The notes below the pieces were generated by a model, which was not told the DNA's origin, did no database searches, and worked only from the letters and a program-made list of their open reading frames with translations. From contig VFLI01000024.1 in the NCBI GenBank assembly GCA_009885105.1, positions 1 to 64,000 of the forward strand: 64,000 nt of DNA, written 5' to 3'. The DNA is from Spirochaetia bacterium (GTDB taxonomy: Bacteria; Spirochaetota; Leptospiria; Leptospirales; Leptonemataceae). Numbering within the stretch: position 1 is the stretch's first letter; each line of letters starts with the position of its first letter. Positions 18,953 to 27,559 of this stretch are shown piece by piece. The position numbers and the translations under genes are program-made.

Positions 18953-19026
18953 CGCTCCGGGCAGGATTCGAACCTGCGACCTCTGGATTCGAAGTCCATC
19001 ACTCTATCCAACTGAGCTACCGGAGC
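18953..19026 (-). tRNA. tRNA-Arg (anticodon TCG)
   Basis: The minus strand folds as a cloverleaf. The acceptor stem is GCTCCGG / CCGGAGC with discriminator G, the D-arm is GCTC-AGTTGGATA-GAGT, and the anticodon loop CTTCGAA presents TCG. The T-arm is GCAGG-TTCGAAT-CCTGC. The 3' CCA is not encoded. The gene is 74 bases long and lies just upstream of pckA. Confidence 0.95.
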
Positions 19027-19297
19027 CGGGCCGGTATTTCTCCGGTTGGGTTCTTGGAAATTTCGACCCGGTAAATCCGGCAACTGTTTTATCATTCTGA
19101 ATTCCGGTCTTTCCGTGTTGGTAGAAATGTCATAAAAAAAGGCGCCAACGACCATGTTTTTCCTGTCCTTTTGAGGAAATTATGTAAAAATTTGTTACTA
19201 TCCAGGTATGTGTAAAATAGGGGATAGGTAGATATTTGGGGATCAGGAGAAATAAAAAATGTGTAAATCAATCATTATTCTTTAAATTTCTCGAACA
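19027..19297. other. Intergenic region, no gene seen
   Basis: This 271-base region, between the 5' end of the tRNA gene and the 3' end of the SCO1 gene, has only short open frames. It is AT-rich and must contain the minus-strand promoter for tRNA-Arg (and perhaps pckA). The purine-rich segment at about 19217-19252 (AGGGGATAGG, TTTGGGGATCAGGAG) resembles the left part of the repeat region at 60737. Confidence 0.4.
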
Positions 19298-19870
19298 TCA
19301 CTCCAGAGCCAGACGAACATCGAGAAGCAGATCTTCCGGTACGTAGCTGTCCGGAACTCTCTTTGTGATCTCACCCGTGTCTGATTTCATCCAGAATACA
19401 CCTGTGGTGTGCACAATATTTCCGTCCGGCTCTCTGATTCCGGCAATGCCGAAGGATTTCAGGAGTGTTTCGATTTCATCCGCGCTTCCTGTTAAACCGA
19501 TGATATCCGGATGAAATTTGACAGTATACTGACTCATTCTCTCAATTGTATCACGCTTCGGATCCACGGTAATGAAAATGACGGCCAGATTCTGACGTTC
19601 GGCCCCGGAAAGGGCATTCAGGACTACTGTCAGTTTGCTCAATGCCGCCGGACAAATTGCTGCGCATCCGGTGAATCCAAAATATATCAGAACAAGTTTT
19701 GATTTTCCTCGAATATCGGAGAGAGCGGTATCTCCTGAATTTCTGCGCGACAGGGTGAAGTCCAGAGTTGGGTAGGGAGGACTGAAAGTGTCGGGGAATA
19801 TGTATGCTTTATTACAGGAAACAGCCGCCGCTGCAACAAATATCAGAAGAATTGACAGTTGTCTTTTCAT
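19298..19870 (-). CDS. SCO1/SenC/PrrC-family lipoprotein
   Basis: A 190-residue thioredoxin-fold protein. The signal peptide ends in a lipobox (AAAAVSC) with lipid-modified Cys19. The copper-binding CxxxC is present as GFTGCAAIC (Cys69, Cys73), with the distal His in GNIVHTTGVFW. SCO proteins deliver copper to the CuA site of cytochrome oxidase or act as periplasmic thiol reductants. It starts seven bases after the serA stop, so it is probably the last gene of the arsR-led unit. No oxidase genes are nearby, so a redox role cannot be excluded. Confidence 0.88.
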   Translation of the reverse strand: MKRQLSILLIFVAAAAVSCNKAYIFPDTFSPPYPTLDFTLSRRNSGDTALSDIRGKSKLVLIYFGFTGCAAICPAALSKLTVVLNALSGAERQNLAVIFITVDPKRDTIERMSQYTVKFHPDIIGLTGSADEIETLLKSFGIAGIREPDGNIVHTTGVFWMKSDTGEITKRVPDSYVPEDLLLDVRLALE

Positions 19871-19877
19871 TTCACAG

Positions 19878-21470
19878 CTATCGCAGATCGATCTGAACCG
19901 CGCTGATGATATTTTCCATTTTTCTCATTTTGTTCAGCGAACTATCATCCAGAAGTTCATCGACAGTGATAACACAGCGGGCCGTGCCCCCTTTAACATC
20001 CCGGCTCAGTTCCAGATGTGCTATGTTGATGTTGTGGTCTCCCAGAAACATGCCGGTTGTCCCGACGACCTTCGGCACGTCCCGGTTTTCAATGATGATC
20101 AGGATTCCTTCCGGACGGAACTCTATGTTCAGGCCGAAAAGCGCAGTCACCATCGCCTCTTTCTGGAGCGAAGTGTAAGAAAGTGAAACCTTCTTGCCGG
20201 TGCTCTCGGTAAATATTATTTCCACGCTTCCGGCAAATCCCCTGGATTCTTTATTTTTATTTTCCAGAACCTTTATGCCGCGGTCTTTTGCCAGAAAAGG
20301 CGCATTCACAAAATTCACTTCATCGCCGAGAGCCAGGGACAGAGCGCCGTTCAGAATCGCCGTTGTCACCGGCTGCGTATTGTATCCGGCAACATCGCCG
20401 TAGTAATTGATTTCAATTATGTGAAAATCGCCGTTTGCAAGCTGACCGAGCAGCTTTCCTGCTTTCTCCCCGCCCTCAAAATAGGGTTTGAGAAATTCCA
20501 GTGTTGCCGGGTCGAGAGTTGGAAAATTGAGAGCGTTACGGGCAATGCCTGTCTTAAAATATTCAACGATCTGATCGATGGATTCCATGGCAACGGCAAA
20601 TTCCGCGTCGTCGGTGGATGCTCCCAGATGCGGCGTCAGCACGCAGTTGTCCGCGGACAGAAGCGGAAAATCCGCGGGAACGGGTTCCTGTGTGAATACA
20701 TCCAGAGCCGCGCCTGCGATGATTCCGGATCTCAGACCTTCCGTAACGGCCGCTTCTTCATAAATTCCGCCCCGCGCACAGTTGATGATGCGGACGCCCT
20801 TTTTTAAAGAAGATAAATTGTTCAAATTTATTAGATGTTTGGTGCTGTCCGTTAGAGGAGTGTGAACGGTTATAAAATCGGACCGGCTCAGGAGCTCTTC
20901 TTTGCTTACAATTTCAATTTCAAGGTCAGCCAGGTTTGCCGCGGGGATAAAAGGATCGTATCCGATAACATTCATCCGCAGTCCGCGCGCGCGCTTCACA
21001 ACCTCTTTTCCGATACGGCCCAGACCCACAACACCGAGTGTTTTTCCCGTAATTTCAACACCTTTGAATTTACTCTTTTCCCACTTGCCGCCTTTCATCG
21101 AAGCGCTTGCGGCGGGAATATTCCGCGCCATCGACATGAGCAGCGACAGCGCATGTTCCGCCGTGGAGACCGAGTTTCCACCGGGGGAGTTCATTACGAT
21201 GATGCCCCGTCGCGAGGCTTCCGGAATGTCAATATTGTCCACGCCGACTCCGGCTCGGACCACCAGCTTCAGGTTCTTTGCCTTTTCAATCAGTTCCGCA
21301 TCCACCTTTGTGGCGGACCGGATCACAAGACCGTGAGCGGCGCCGATGAGCTCCACCAGACGTTTGCGGTCGCAGCCATTTTCGTAAATGACTTCGAAGT
21401 CCGGGTTTGACCTCAGGCGCTGGATGCCTTCATCGTCGAATTTATCCGAGACCAGTATGCTGTGTTTCAT
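19878..21470 (-). CDS. serA: D-3-phosphoglycerate dehydrogenase
   Basis: First enzyme of serine synthesis. It is the long, type 1 form (about 530 residues). The substrate and NAD domains come first (VVRAGVGVDNIDIPEASRRG, VVGLGRIGKEVVKRA, NCARGGIYEEAA, and the catalytic His in LTPHLGAST). An intervening ASB-like domain follows and the protein ends in an ACT domain (GTTGMFLGDHNINIAHLELS) for serine feedback. I choose the ATG at 21470 (KHSILVSDKFDDEG) because the family starts there; an ATG at 21509 adds 13 unrelated residues. It follows the rhodanese gene by 45 bases. Confidence 0.95.
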   Translation of the reverse strand: MKHSILVSDKFDDEGIQRLRSNPDFEVIYENGCDRKRLVELIGAAHGLVIRSATKVDAELIEKAKNLKLVVRAGVGVDNIDIPEASRRGIIVMNSPGGNSVSTAEHALSLLMSMARNIPAASASMKGGKWEKSKFKGVEITGKTLGVVGLGRIGKEVVKRARGLRMNVIGYDPFIPAANLADLEIEIVSKEELLSRSDFITVHTPLTDSTKHLINLNNLSSLKKGVRIINCARGGIYEEAAVTEGLRSGIIAGAALDVFTQEPVPADFPLLSADNCVLTPHLGASTDDAEFAVAMESIDQIVEYFKTGIARNALNFPTLDPATLEFLKPYFEGGEKAGKLLGQLANGDFHIIEINYYGDVAGYNTQPVTTAILNGALSLALGDEVNFVNAPFLAKDRGIKVLENKNKESRGFAGSVEIIFTESTGKKVSLSYTSLQKEAMVTALFGLNIEFRPEGILIIIENRDVPKVVGTTGMFLGDHNINIAHLELSRDVKGGTARCVITVDELLDDSSLNKMRKMENIISAVQIDLR

Positions 21471-21515
21471 TGTGCCGACCAGAATTTTAAATCTGCCGGC
21501 GTCATGCAAGCTACT

Positions 21516-21872
21516 TTATGTCCGCGGCATATCGGAAAAGCCTCCAGCGTTGGTGACGTCCTGGAATCCTGCGCTTTCCAGGATCTGTTTGGCCCGCGCG
21601 CTTCGCATTCCCGATGCGCAGTACACAATAACGGGTTTGTCCTTCTTTCCGACGCTGTCCGCCTGCGAGGCCAGTTGATCTACCGGAATATTCCGGGCGC
21701 CGGGATAGTGACCCCCGGAAAATTCTCCCGGACTGCGAACATCGATCACAACCGCTCCCTCTGCAATTTTCTGTCTGACCATTTCTGGATCTCCTTTTCT
21801 CTTCAATAGTTTCCATGCGAAAAAAACCGCTGTAATAATAATGACTGTTGTGAGTATAGTTGATGGTTCCAT
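21516..21872 (-). CDS. Membrane-anchored rhodanese-like protein
   Basis: 118 residues: a transmembrane helix at about 6-22, a short basic linker, then a single rhodanese domain (VVIDVRSPGEFSGGHYPGA). The active-site loop is CASGMRSA with Cys85. It likely moves sulfane sulfur at the membrane. It lies 24 bases after the CoA-disulfide-reductase-like gene, which carries its own rhodanese domain, so two sulfur carriers are encoded together under the ArsR-type regulator. An AAGGA ribosome site precedes the ATG. Confidence 0.9.
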   Translation of the reverse strand: MEPSTILTTVIIITAVFFAWKLLKRKGDPEMVRQKIAEGAVVIDVRSPGEFSGGHYPGARNIPVDQLASQADSVGKKDKPVIVYCASGMRSARAKQILESAGFQDVTNAGGFSDMPRT

Positions 21873-21896
21873 CTTTGTTTTTCCTTCTCTCTTAAT

Positions 21897-23555
21897 TTAA
21901 TTTTGTCCGGTGTGTTTCATCGTATGCCGCATACTTTTGAATCCGCCGCTGACATTGACGGCATGGATGCCATGTCCCTCAAGAATTCTGACCGCCAGAT
22001 GACCGCGTCTTCCGACATAGCAGTATACAACAATATTTCTGTTCCGGGGGATTTCAACATATCTCTCCCGCAATTCAGTCACTGGTATGTTGACCGCTTC
22101 TGGCAGATGACCGGCCGCATATTCGTCTTTTCTTCGCACGTCGACAATGAATGCGTCATTCAGGATCGGGGAATTTTCCATTTCCATGGCGCTCATGGAC
22201 GGACTTCGGCCTGATAGTCGGTTCTCTGCGACAAAGCCGGCAAAGTTTAACAGATCATTTGCGGAAGAATAGGGCGGCGCGTACGTGAGATCCAGTTCTG
22301 CCAGATCGGAAACTGTGAATCGTCCCTGCATACCCGCTGACAGCACATCAATTCTTTTATCGGCGTTGCTGCCGAAAGCATGCCCGCCCAGCACAATACC
22401 GGTCGTTTTGTTGAACACGATTTTCAATGAGAGTTCTCTGGCTCCCGGATAGTAGGAGGCATGATCTTTGCCGTGCACAGTTACCGATCCGGCGTCAAGG
22501 CCCAGATCGCGCGCCAGCGATTCGGACAGGCCGGTCATCGCCAGAGTTCTGTCAAATATTTTCACCACGGCGCTGCCTGGCGATCCCCGGTACAGCTCTC
22601 TTTCTCCGGCAGCATTTGCGCCAGCGATGCGGCCCTGTCTGTTCGCAGGACCGGCGAGAGGAATGCGGACTTTTCTGCCGCAGACCCTGTGCGATATTTC
22701 AGCCATATCGCCGATTGCGAAAATATCCGGATCCGAGCTCTGCAGAAGCGAATTTACCAGTATGCCCCCGGTCTTGCCGATCGAAAGTCCGGCCTCTCTG
22801 GCCAGCGTCAACTCGGGCCGAACACCCACGGAAAAAAGGACGATATCTGCCGGATGCGAACTGCCGTCATCGAGCCGCACGGTTCTGTCCTCGGCTCCGA
22901 TTTCAGTGATTCCGCGTCCGGATATTATTTCAATTCCGTGTTCGACGAGTGTTCGATGCGCCATCGACGCAAATTCGGGATCCGCGACGCTCATGATGCG
23001 CTCCGCCTTCTCGATGATTGTGACTTTCAATCCGCGTTCCTGGAGAGCTTCCGCCATCTCAATGCCGATAAATCCGCCGCCCGCAATGACGCCGGTCCGA
23101 GGATTCTTTTCTCTCAGAAAAGATTCGATTCGGTCCATGTCTTCCAGATTTCGAAGAGTGAAAACATGAGGCGATTCAACGCCAGGCATTACGGGAAGGA
23201 TCGGTCCGGCTCCCTGGGAAAGGATCAGGGTGTCGTAAGAGATGGACGGCTTTTCAGGATTGTCTGTGATTACGGTTTTAGCCTTCCTGTCGATACGCAG
23301 TCCTTCTGTTTTTATCAGAACGCGAATCCGGTATTCAGCTGAAAATTTTTCGGGAGTGGTCAGTAAAAGATCATTGCGGTTCTTAATAGCGCCGGAAAGG
23401 AAATAAGGCAGTCCGCAGTTCGCGAAAGAAATGTATTCCCCGCGTTCTATTAATGTTATTTCCGCATTTTCATCGATTCGTCTCGCCCGGGCGGCCGCAG
23501 TCGCTCCGCCCGCAACACCGCCGATAACCACTATTTTTTTTGGGATTTCTTTCAT
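21897..23555 (-). CDS. CoA-disulfide reductase-like flavoprotein fused to rhodanese
   Basis: About 552 residues from the ATG at 23555, which has a GGAG ribosome site; a longer frame upstream is unlikely. The N-terminal two thirds are a two-dinucleotide-fold pyridine nucleotide-disulfide oxidoreductase (IVVIGGVAGGATAAARARR) with the single redox Cys47 in SFANCGLPY, as in CoA-disulfide and NADH-dependent persulfide reductases. The C-terminal 100 residues are a rhodanese domain with active Cys in YCYVGRRG. The fusion (CoADR-RHD type) reduces CoA persulfide or polysulfide. It is preceded by an arsR-type regulator and followed by a second rhodanese. Confidence 0.92.
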   Translation of the reverse strand: MKEIPKKIVVIGGVAGGATAAARARRIDENAEITLIERGEYISFANCGLPYFLSGAIKNRNDLLLTTPEKFSAEYRIRVLIKTEGLRIDRKAKTVITDNPEKPSISYDTLILSQGAGPILPVMPGVESPHVFTLRNLEDMDRIESFLREKNPRTGVIAGGGFIGIEMAEALQERGLKVTIIEKAERIMSVADPEFASMAHRTLVEHGIEIISGRGITEIGAEDRTVRLDDGSSHPADIVLFSVGVRPELTLAREAGLSIGKTGGILVNSLLQSSDPDIFAIGDMAEISHRVCGRKVRIPLAGPANRQGRIAGANAAGERELYRGSPGSAVVKIFDRTLAMTGLSESLARDLGLDAGSVTVHGKDHASYYPGARELSLKIVFNKTTGIVLGGHAFGSNADKRIDVLSAGMQGRFTVSDLAELDLTYAPPYSSANDLLNFAGFVAENRLSGRSPSMSAMEMENSPILNDAFIVDVRRKDEYAAGHLPEAVNIPVTELRERYVEIPRNRNIVVYCYVGRRGHLAVRILEGHGIHAVNVSGGFKSMRHTMKHTGQN

Positions 23556-23574
23556 ACAATTTCTCCTGGAGGGA

Positions 23575-23907
23575 TCATGATTTTGATCTTCCTCTTCGCG
23601 AACTTCCGTAGATGGAACAGAGGGCTGCAACCAGCGCTGAATAATCTGGATTTTGAACCGAATAAAATATCTGATTTCCGTCGCGCCTGTTCATCAATAT
23701 GCCGGAGGCCCTCATCTTTGTCAGGTGCTGGGAAACGGCTGACTGCGACTCACCGGTCAATTCGGAAAGTTGGTTCACGGTCATTTCCCGGCCGTCCAGG
23801 AGGCTGCACAGTATCTTCAATCGTCCGCTATGCGCGATCGATTTCAGGCCAAAAACGGCTTTGCGGAGTCCGGCCGGGTTCAATGCTGTGATTGTTTCTG
23901 CGCTCAT
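23575..23907 (-). CDS. ArsR-family transcriptional repressor
   Basis: A 110-residue winged-helix protein: helix-turn-helix VNQLSELTGESQSAVSQHLTKMRA followed by the wing RRDGNQIFYSV. Its only cysteines are in CSLL near residue 34 and CSIY near the C-terminus. A pair of Cys at such spacing could sense polysulfide, as in BigR/SqrR, but this is inference. It is first in the presumed operon with the persulfide reductase and rhodanese. The -10 box lies only about 10 bases before its ATG, with no ribosome site, so it may be translated leaderless. Confidence 0.85.
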   Translation of the reverse strand: MSAETITALNPAGLRKAVFGLKSIAHSGRLKILCSLLDGREMTVNQLSELTGESQSAVSQHLTKMRASGILMNRRDGNQIFYSVQNPDYSALVAALCSIYGSSRRGRSKS

Positions 23908-23945
23908 ATATTACAATATTATAAAACGCTAATATACTGTCTATA
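23905..23945 (-). promoter_or_regulatory. Promoter and likely auto-operator of the arsR operon
   Basis: On the minus strand a perfect TATAAT lies at 23918-23923, 17 bases after TTATAG. It overlaps the inverted repeat AATATTGTAATAT, a plausible ArsR-type operator covering the -10 box and the start site. Transcription would begin about four bases before the arsR ATG. Confidence 0.55.
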
Positions 23946-23976
23946 AAAAAATTGCTATCAGGATAAAAATATCAGG

Positions 23977-24783
23977 ATGGACAGGAATGCGGGATTACGG
24001 AGTTTAGCGTCATTGATTATGCCCTTCCAATTCCCAGCAGTGATTCCCCTGGGTCAGATCCGTATAAGCGCCCATGTCTTTTTTGAGCTTCTGGCTTTCG
24101 TAGCCGGATTCCGTTATTTTCTATATATTCGGAAGCATTCCGGAGATCCTGTTTCGAATGAAAATCGACTGTGGGTGATTGTCGGCGCGGCAGCCGGAGC
24201 TCTGGCCGGATCCCGGGTCCTCGCTGTGTTCGAAGATATTTCCGTTTATCAGGGCGGCGTTTTCAATACATTCTATCAGTTTTTTTCTTCTAAAACAATT
24301 GTCGGCGGGCTGCTGGGAGGGCTCATCGGCGTGGAATCGGTCAAAAAATACATCGGAGAGACTGAATCGTCCGGGGATTTGTTTGTATATCCTCTGTTGC
24401 TTGCGATCATCACCGGGCGGATCGGCTGTTTTTTGGCGGGTCTGACTGACAGAACATACGGCGTGGAAACGACGCTGTTTACCGGAATCGATTTAGGCGA
24501 TGGAGTTCGGCGTCATCCTCTTCCATTATATGAAATACTTTTTTTGTCGGCCCTCTGGATTGGACTGTTTCTATGGAAACGATGGAAACGAGACGGCAAA
24601 CCGCTTCCGGAGAATGGACTGATTTTTAAAATATTTCTTTTTTCTTACTTTTTATTTCGGTTTTTTATTGATTTTCTCAAGCCCACTCCCAGAATACTCG
24701 GACTGACGGCAATACAGACAGCCTGCGCTCTGGGTATAATATACTACTCAGTTGTATTTGCACAGAGAATTCGTAAGAAATAA
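23977..24783 (+). CDS. Lgt-like (prolipoprotein diacylglyceryl transferase family) membrane protein
   Basis: 268 residues with about seven membrane helices. The region AIITGRIGCFLAGLTDRTYG aligns with the Lgt signature GRIGNFxN, keeping the Arg but with Cys in place of Asn and a changed segment after it; HPLPLYEILF resembles the conserved HPxxLYE motif of Lgt. It is therefore a divergent paralogue rather than the housekeeping enzyme. The stop is three bases before the next start, so it is co-translated with the radical SAM protein. It probably handles a glycerophospholipid head group or diacylglyceryl unit; an ATG at 24019 is an alternative start. Confidence 0.75.
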   Translation: MDRNAGLRSLASLIMPFQFPAVIPLGQIRISAHVFFELLAFVAGFRYFLYIRKHSGDPVSNENRLWVIVGAAAGALAGSRVLAVFEDISVYQGGVFNTFYQFFSSKTIVGGLLGGLIGVESVKKYIGETESSGDLFVYPLLLAIITGRIGCFLAGLTDRTYGVETTLFTGIDLGDGVRRHPLPLYEILFLSALWIGLFLWKRWKRDGKPLPENGLIFKIFLFSYFLFRFFIDFLKPTPRILGLTAIQTACALGIIYYSVVFAQRIRKK

Positions 24784-24786
24784 CTC

Positions 24787-26226
24787 ATGCCGCTGCGCGA
24801 TTACATTTTCTACGATTTTACGATCAGCCTCTGTCACGTCTGCTTTCGCCGGATCGATGCGAAAATACTCATCCGTGATTCAGGTGTGTACATGGAAAAG
24901 CGCTGCCCCGAACATGGGAAGATGAGTTCTCTCATCGCCTCGGACGCGGAGTATTATATCAAAAGCCGGCAGTCCCTCAAGCCCGGCGATATGCCGAAAC
25001 GTTTCAATACATCAACTCATTACGGATGTCCATATGACTGCGGACTCTGTCCCGATCACGAACAGCATTCCTGCCTGACGCTGATTGAGGTGACCGATCG
25101 CTGCAATTTGAGCTGCCCGGTCTGCTATTCGGAATCATCGCCGCAGGCAGGCAGGCACAGAACACTGGATGAAATCGCCTTTATGCTGGACGCCGTCACT
25201 GCGAACGAGGGCAGACCTGATATTGTTCAGATATCCGGCGGAGAGCCGACCGTTCATCCGGATTTTTTTCAGATTCTGGATCTTGCAAAAGCACGGCCTA
25301 TTCGTCACATCATGCTCAATACCAACGGCATACGCATCGCCCGGGAAGAAGGCTTTGCGGAAAAACTGGCCGGGTACATGCCGGGTTTCGAGATATACCT
25401 GCAGTTCGATTCGCTCCGTTCAGAAGCACTCAGGACGATGCGCGGAGCAGATCTGACAGAAACAAGACGTGAAGCATTGAGAAAACTGAATGCTCTGAAT
25501 TTATCGACGACGCTTGTTGTCACTCTTCAGAAGGGAATCAACGATCAGGAGATTGGAGAAATTCTCCGTTTTGCAGTGCAGCAGCCGTGCGTTCGCGGCG
25601 TGACATTCCAGCCCGTCCAGACCGCGGGAAGGCTTGAGTCGTTTGCTCCAGAGAATGACCGGCTGACACTGACCGAAGTTCGCAGCGAAATTCTGCGTCA
25701 GAGCAATATTTTCATGCCGGAGGATATCATTCCCGTGCCGTGCAATCCGGACTGCCTCGCCATGGCCTACGCTCTCCGGTCCGACGACGCGGAGGGATCT
25801 TCGCAGAAGATTACGCCGCTTTCCAGTTTTATAAATCCTGAGAAACTTCTGGAAAAAGCAGGAAATACAATTGTATTCGAACAGGATGAAAATATACGCG
25901 GCGCTCTCTGGAAAGTTTTCTCCACTTCCGAGGGCGCCGAATCGGCCGGAGCAAAACTTGCCACCATGCTGTGCTGCCTGCCGGGAATCAGCGCGCCGCA
26001 GCTGTCGTATCAAAATGTGTTCAGAATCATTATAATGCAGTTTCTGGATGCGCACAATTTTGACCTGCGCGCGGTAAAAAAATCCTGCGTGCATATCGCC
26101 AGGCCCGACGGTACAATCATTCCCTTCGATACGATGAATCTTTTTTACCGGGACGAAAAACAAAATCTGCTTCAATCGCTGCGGTCACGTCCTGTCGAGC
26201 CTGTCCGGAGTTCCGTACACGGCTGA
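24787..26226 (+). CDS. Radical SAM protein of the tetraether synthase (Tes/MJ0619) type
   Basis: 479 residues. An N-terminal cysteine-rich part has CHVC at 16-19, KRCPEHGK, then CPYDCGLC at 81-88; next comes the radical SAM cluster C106-x3-C110-x2-C113 (RCNLSCPVC) and the SAM motif SGGEPT at about 150. This layout, including YMEKRCPEHGK and GCPYDCGLCPDH, is that of archaeal MJ0619/Tes, which joins lipid tails of archaeal diethers to form tetraethers, and of related bacterial radical SAM proteins proposed to make membrane-spanning lipids. The immediate neighbour is an Lgt-like membrane protein. I infer a lipid C-C coupling or methylation role; other substrates remain possible. Confidence 0.8.
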   Translation: MPLRDYIFYDFTISLCHVCFRRIDAKILIRDSGVYMEKRCPEHGKMSSLIASDAEYYIKSRQSLKPGDMPKRFNTSTHYGCPYDCGLCPDHEQHSCLTLIEVTDRCNLSCPVCYSESSPQAGRHRTLDEIAFMLDAVTANEGRPDIVQISGGEPTVHPDFFQILDLAKARPIRHIMLNTNGIRIAREEGFAEKLAGYMPGFEIYLQFDSLRSEALRTMRGADLTETRREALRKLNALNLSTTLVVTLQKGINDQEIGEILRFAVQQPCVRGVTFQPVQTAGRLESFAPENDRLTLTEVRSEILRQSNIFMPEDIIPVPCNPDCLAMAYALRSDDAEGSSQKITPLSSFINPEKLLEKAGNTIVFEQDENIRGALWKVFSTSEGAESAGAKLATMLCCLPGISAPQLSYQNVFRIIIMQFLDAHNFDLRAVKKSCVHIARPDGTIIPFDTMNLFYRDEKQNLLQSLRSRPVEPVRSSVHG

Positions 26227-26242
26227 ATTAAACAGGAGTAAA

Positions 26243-26617
26243 ATGGAAAATCCCAATCCTTATTCACCGGGGCAGATGCATCAGAGTCAAACTCCGCCGA
26301 AAAAACCAGATCAGCTCGGAGGTCTTGGCATGCTGCTTTTGAAACACTTCGGGATTTATGTGGCTTCACTGATTGGCAGCCACCTTGTCGCATCTGTGAT
26401 GGTAAGTCAGAACAGCGATTTCTTTTTTATTTTTTTATGCCTGCCGGCGCTGGTGCTTTTCGTGCAGCTTGTTGTCCTTGGAGTCGGGATAGCGGCTCGA
26501 CGCGCAGAAGTTCAGCCCTCGCTCATAGCCGGTCTTGCTCTGCTTTTGATCGGCATCCCGATATGTTTTGGTTCCGGAATGCTGATTTTTATTTTTGCCG
26601 TGAGCTACCACGGCTGA
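26243..26617 (+). CDS. Small hypothetical membrane protein
   Basis: 124 residues: a Pro/Gln-rich N-terminus (MENPNPYSPGQMHQSQTPPK) and three hydrophobic helices at about 31-50, 56-80 and 90-118. A good ribosome site (AGGAG) precedes the ATG. It follows the radical SAM gene by 16 bases and may belong to the same unit. I do not recognise a family. Confidence 0.6.
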   Translation: MENPNPYSPGQMHQSQTPPKKPDQLGGLGMLLLKHFGIYVASLIGSHLVASVMVSQNSDFFFIFLCLPALVLFVQLVVLGVGIAARRAEVQPSLIAGLALLLIGIPICFGSGMLIFIFAVSYHG

Positions 26618-26668
26618 ATCCCGAAAAAGTTTGTTTACAAACACAAAAGAGACTGCTGACTGTAGTAT

Positions 26669-27379
26669 ATGGAAGCATTTTCAGCAATTTTACCAATTTT
26701 CATTTTTGTTCTGATTGTCCCGCTCATCGTTTATCTGACTTTGCGCCGTCAACGAGTCATCAAAGAAAAAATGAGAGAGATCGCCCGTATATTGGGGCTT
26801 CAATATTCAGATGGAAGCAGTCCCTTCCCGCAGTCTCAGAGCAGTCCGGCTCAGCCCGGGCAGCAGAAATCAGGCGCCGCTCTTGCGCCGGGGGGATTTC
26901 TCAGCAATTTCATCGGTTCGCTCACACCCTGGAGGCTCTCTGGAAATTTTAAATCGCTGCCCGTTGAGATATATTCAATAACCAGAGGCAGCGGAAAAAG
27001 TTCTCAGATTTACACCGTCATCAAAGCTATTTTTTCTCCGCCGCTTACAGCCGGTCTGCAGATTTCCACCGAGGGTTTTTTCAACAGAATAGGCAAAAGC
27101 CTTTTCAGCACCCAGGATATCCAGACAGGAGACGAGACTTTCGATAAACGTGTTATGATAAAAGGAAATTCAGAGCCAGTTGTCAAATCACTGCTTTCTT
27201 CCCCAGCGTTGCGGCAGACAATACTCAAAGCTTTTGATACTCTGAATGATCTCAGTATAGATGATACCGGGGCTGTTTTTGAGGAAAGGGGAGTCAATCC
27301 CGATGCTGAAAGATACCGCAGTATTCTGGAGCTGCTCACTTCAATCTCAGGCAGTTTTCCTGGATCGGGGCGCTTTTGA
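26669..27379 (+). CDS. Hypothetical membrane-anchored protein
   Basis: 236 residues with one N-terminal transmembrane helix (about 5-25) and a basic cytoplasmic or periplasmic boundary (LRRQRVIKEK). A Ser/Pro/Gln linker and a soluble beta-rich domain follow. The segment GDETFDKRVMIKGNSE resembles sequences seen in uncharacterised DUF3137-like membrane proteins, but the match is weak. It is co-directional with the preceding genes and separated from the cyclase operon by 180 bases in which no gene or clear hairpin was found. Confidence 0.55.
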   Translation: MEAFSAILPIFIFVLIVPLIVYLTLRRQRVIKEKMREIARILGLQYSDGSSPFPQSQSSPAQPGQQKSGAALAPGGFLSNFIGSLTPWRLSGNFKSLPVEIYSITRGSGKSSQIYTVIKAIFSPPLTAGLQISTEGFFNRIGKSLFSTQDIQTGDETFDKRVMIKGNSEPVVKSLLSSPALRQTILKAFDTLNDLSIDDTGAVFEERGVNPDAERYRSILELLTSISGSFPGSGRF

Positions 27380-27559
27380 AGGCCTGCCATCGGCACGGCC
27401 GGACAGTCAGTAAATTGTAGTTATTTCGGTCTGCTCAGCTGTAATGGATGGGCAGGGGAAGAATAATTGCCTGGGGATTTCAATATGGTATGCCCGGCAG
27501 GACGATAGAATTAACAATGATCCATCGTCTAACAATGGCGGATAGGAGCGGCTCAAAAC

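Noticed and set aside
22461-23342. 293-codon open frame on the plus strand
   Set aside because: It is antisense to the CoA-disulfide reductase-like gene, which has a complete set of motifs.
27380-27559. Possible riboswitch or small RNA before the cyclase operon
   Set aside because: The region contains a CTAACAATGG string similar to the fatty-acid island palindrome, but it has no symmetric partner, no strong hairpin and no known motif.
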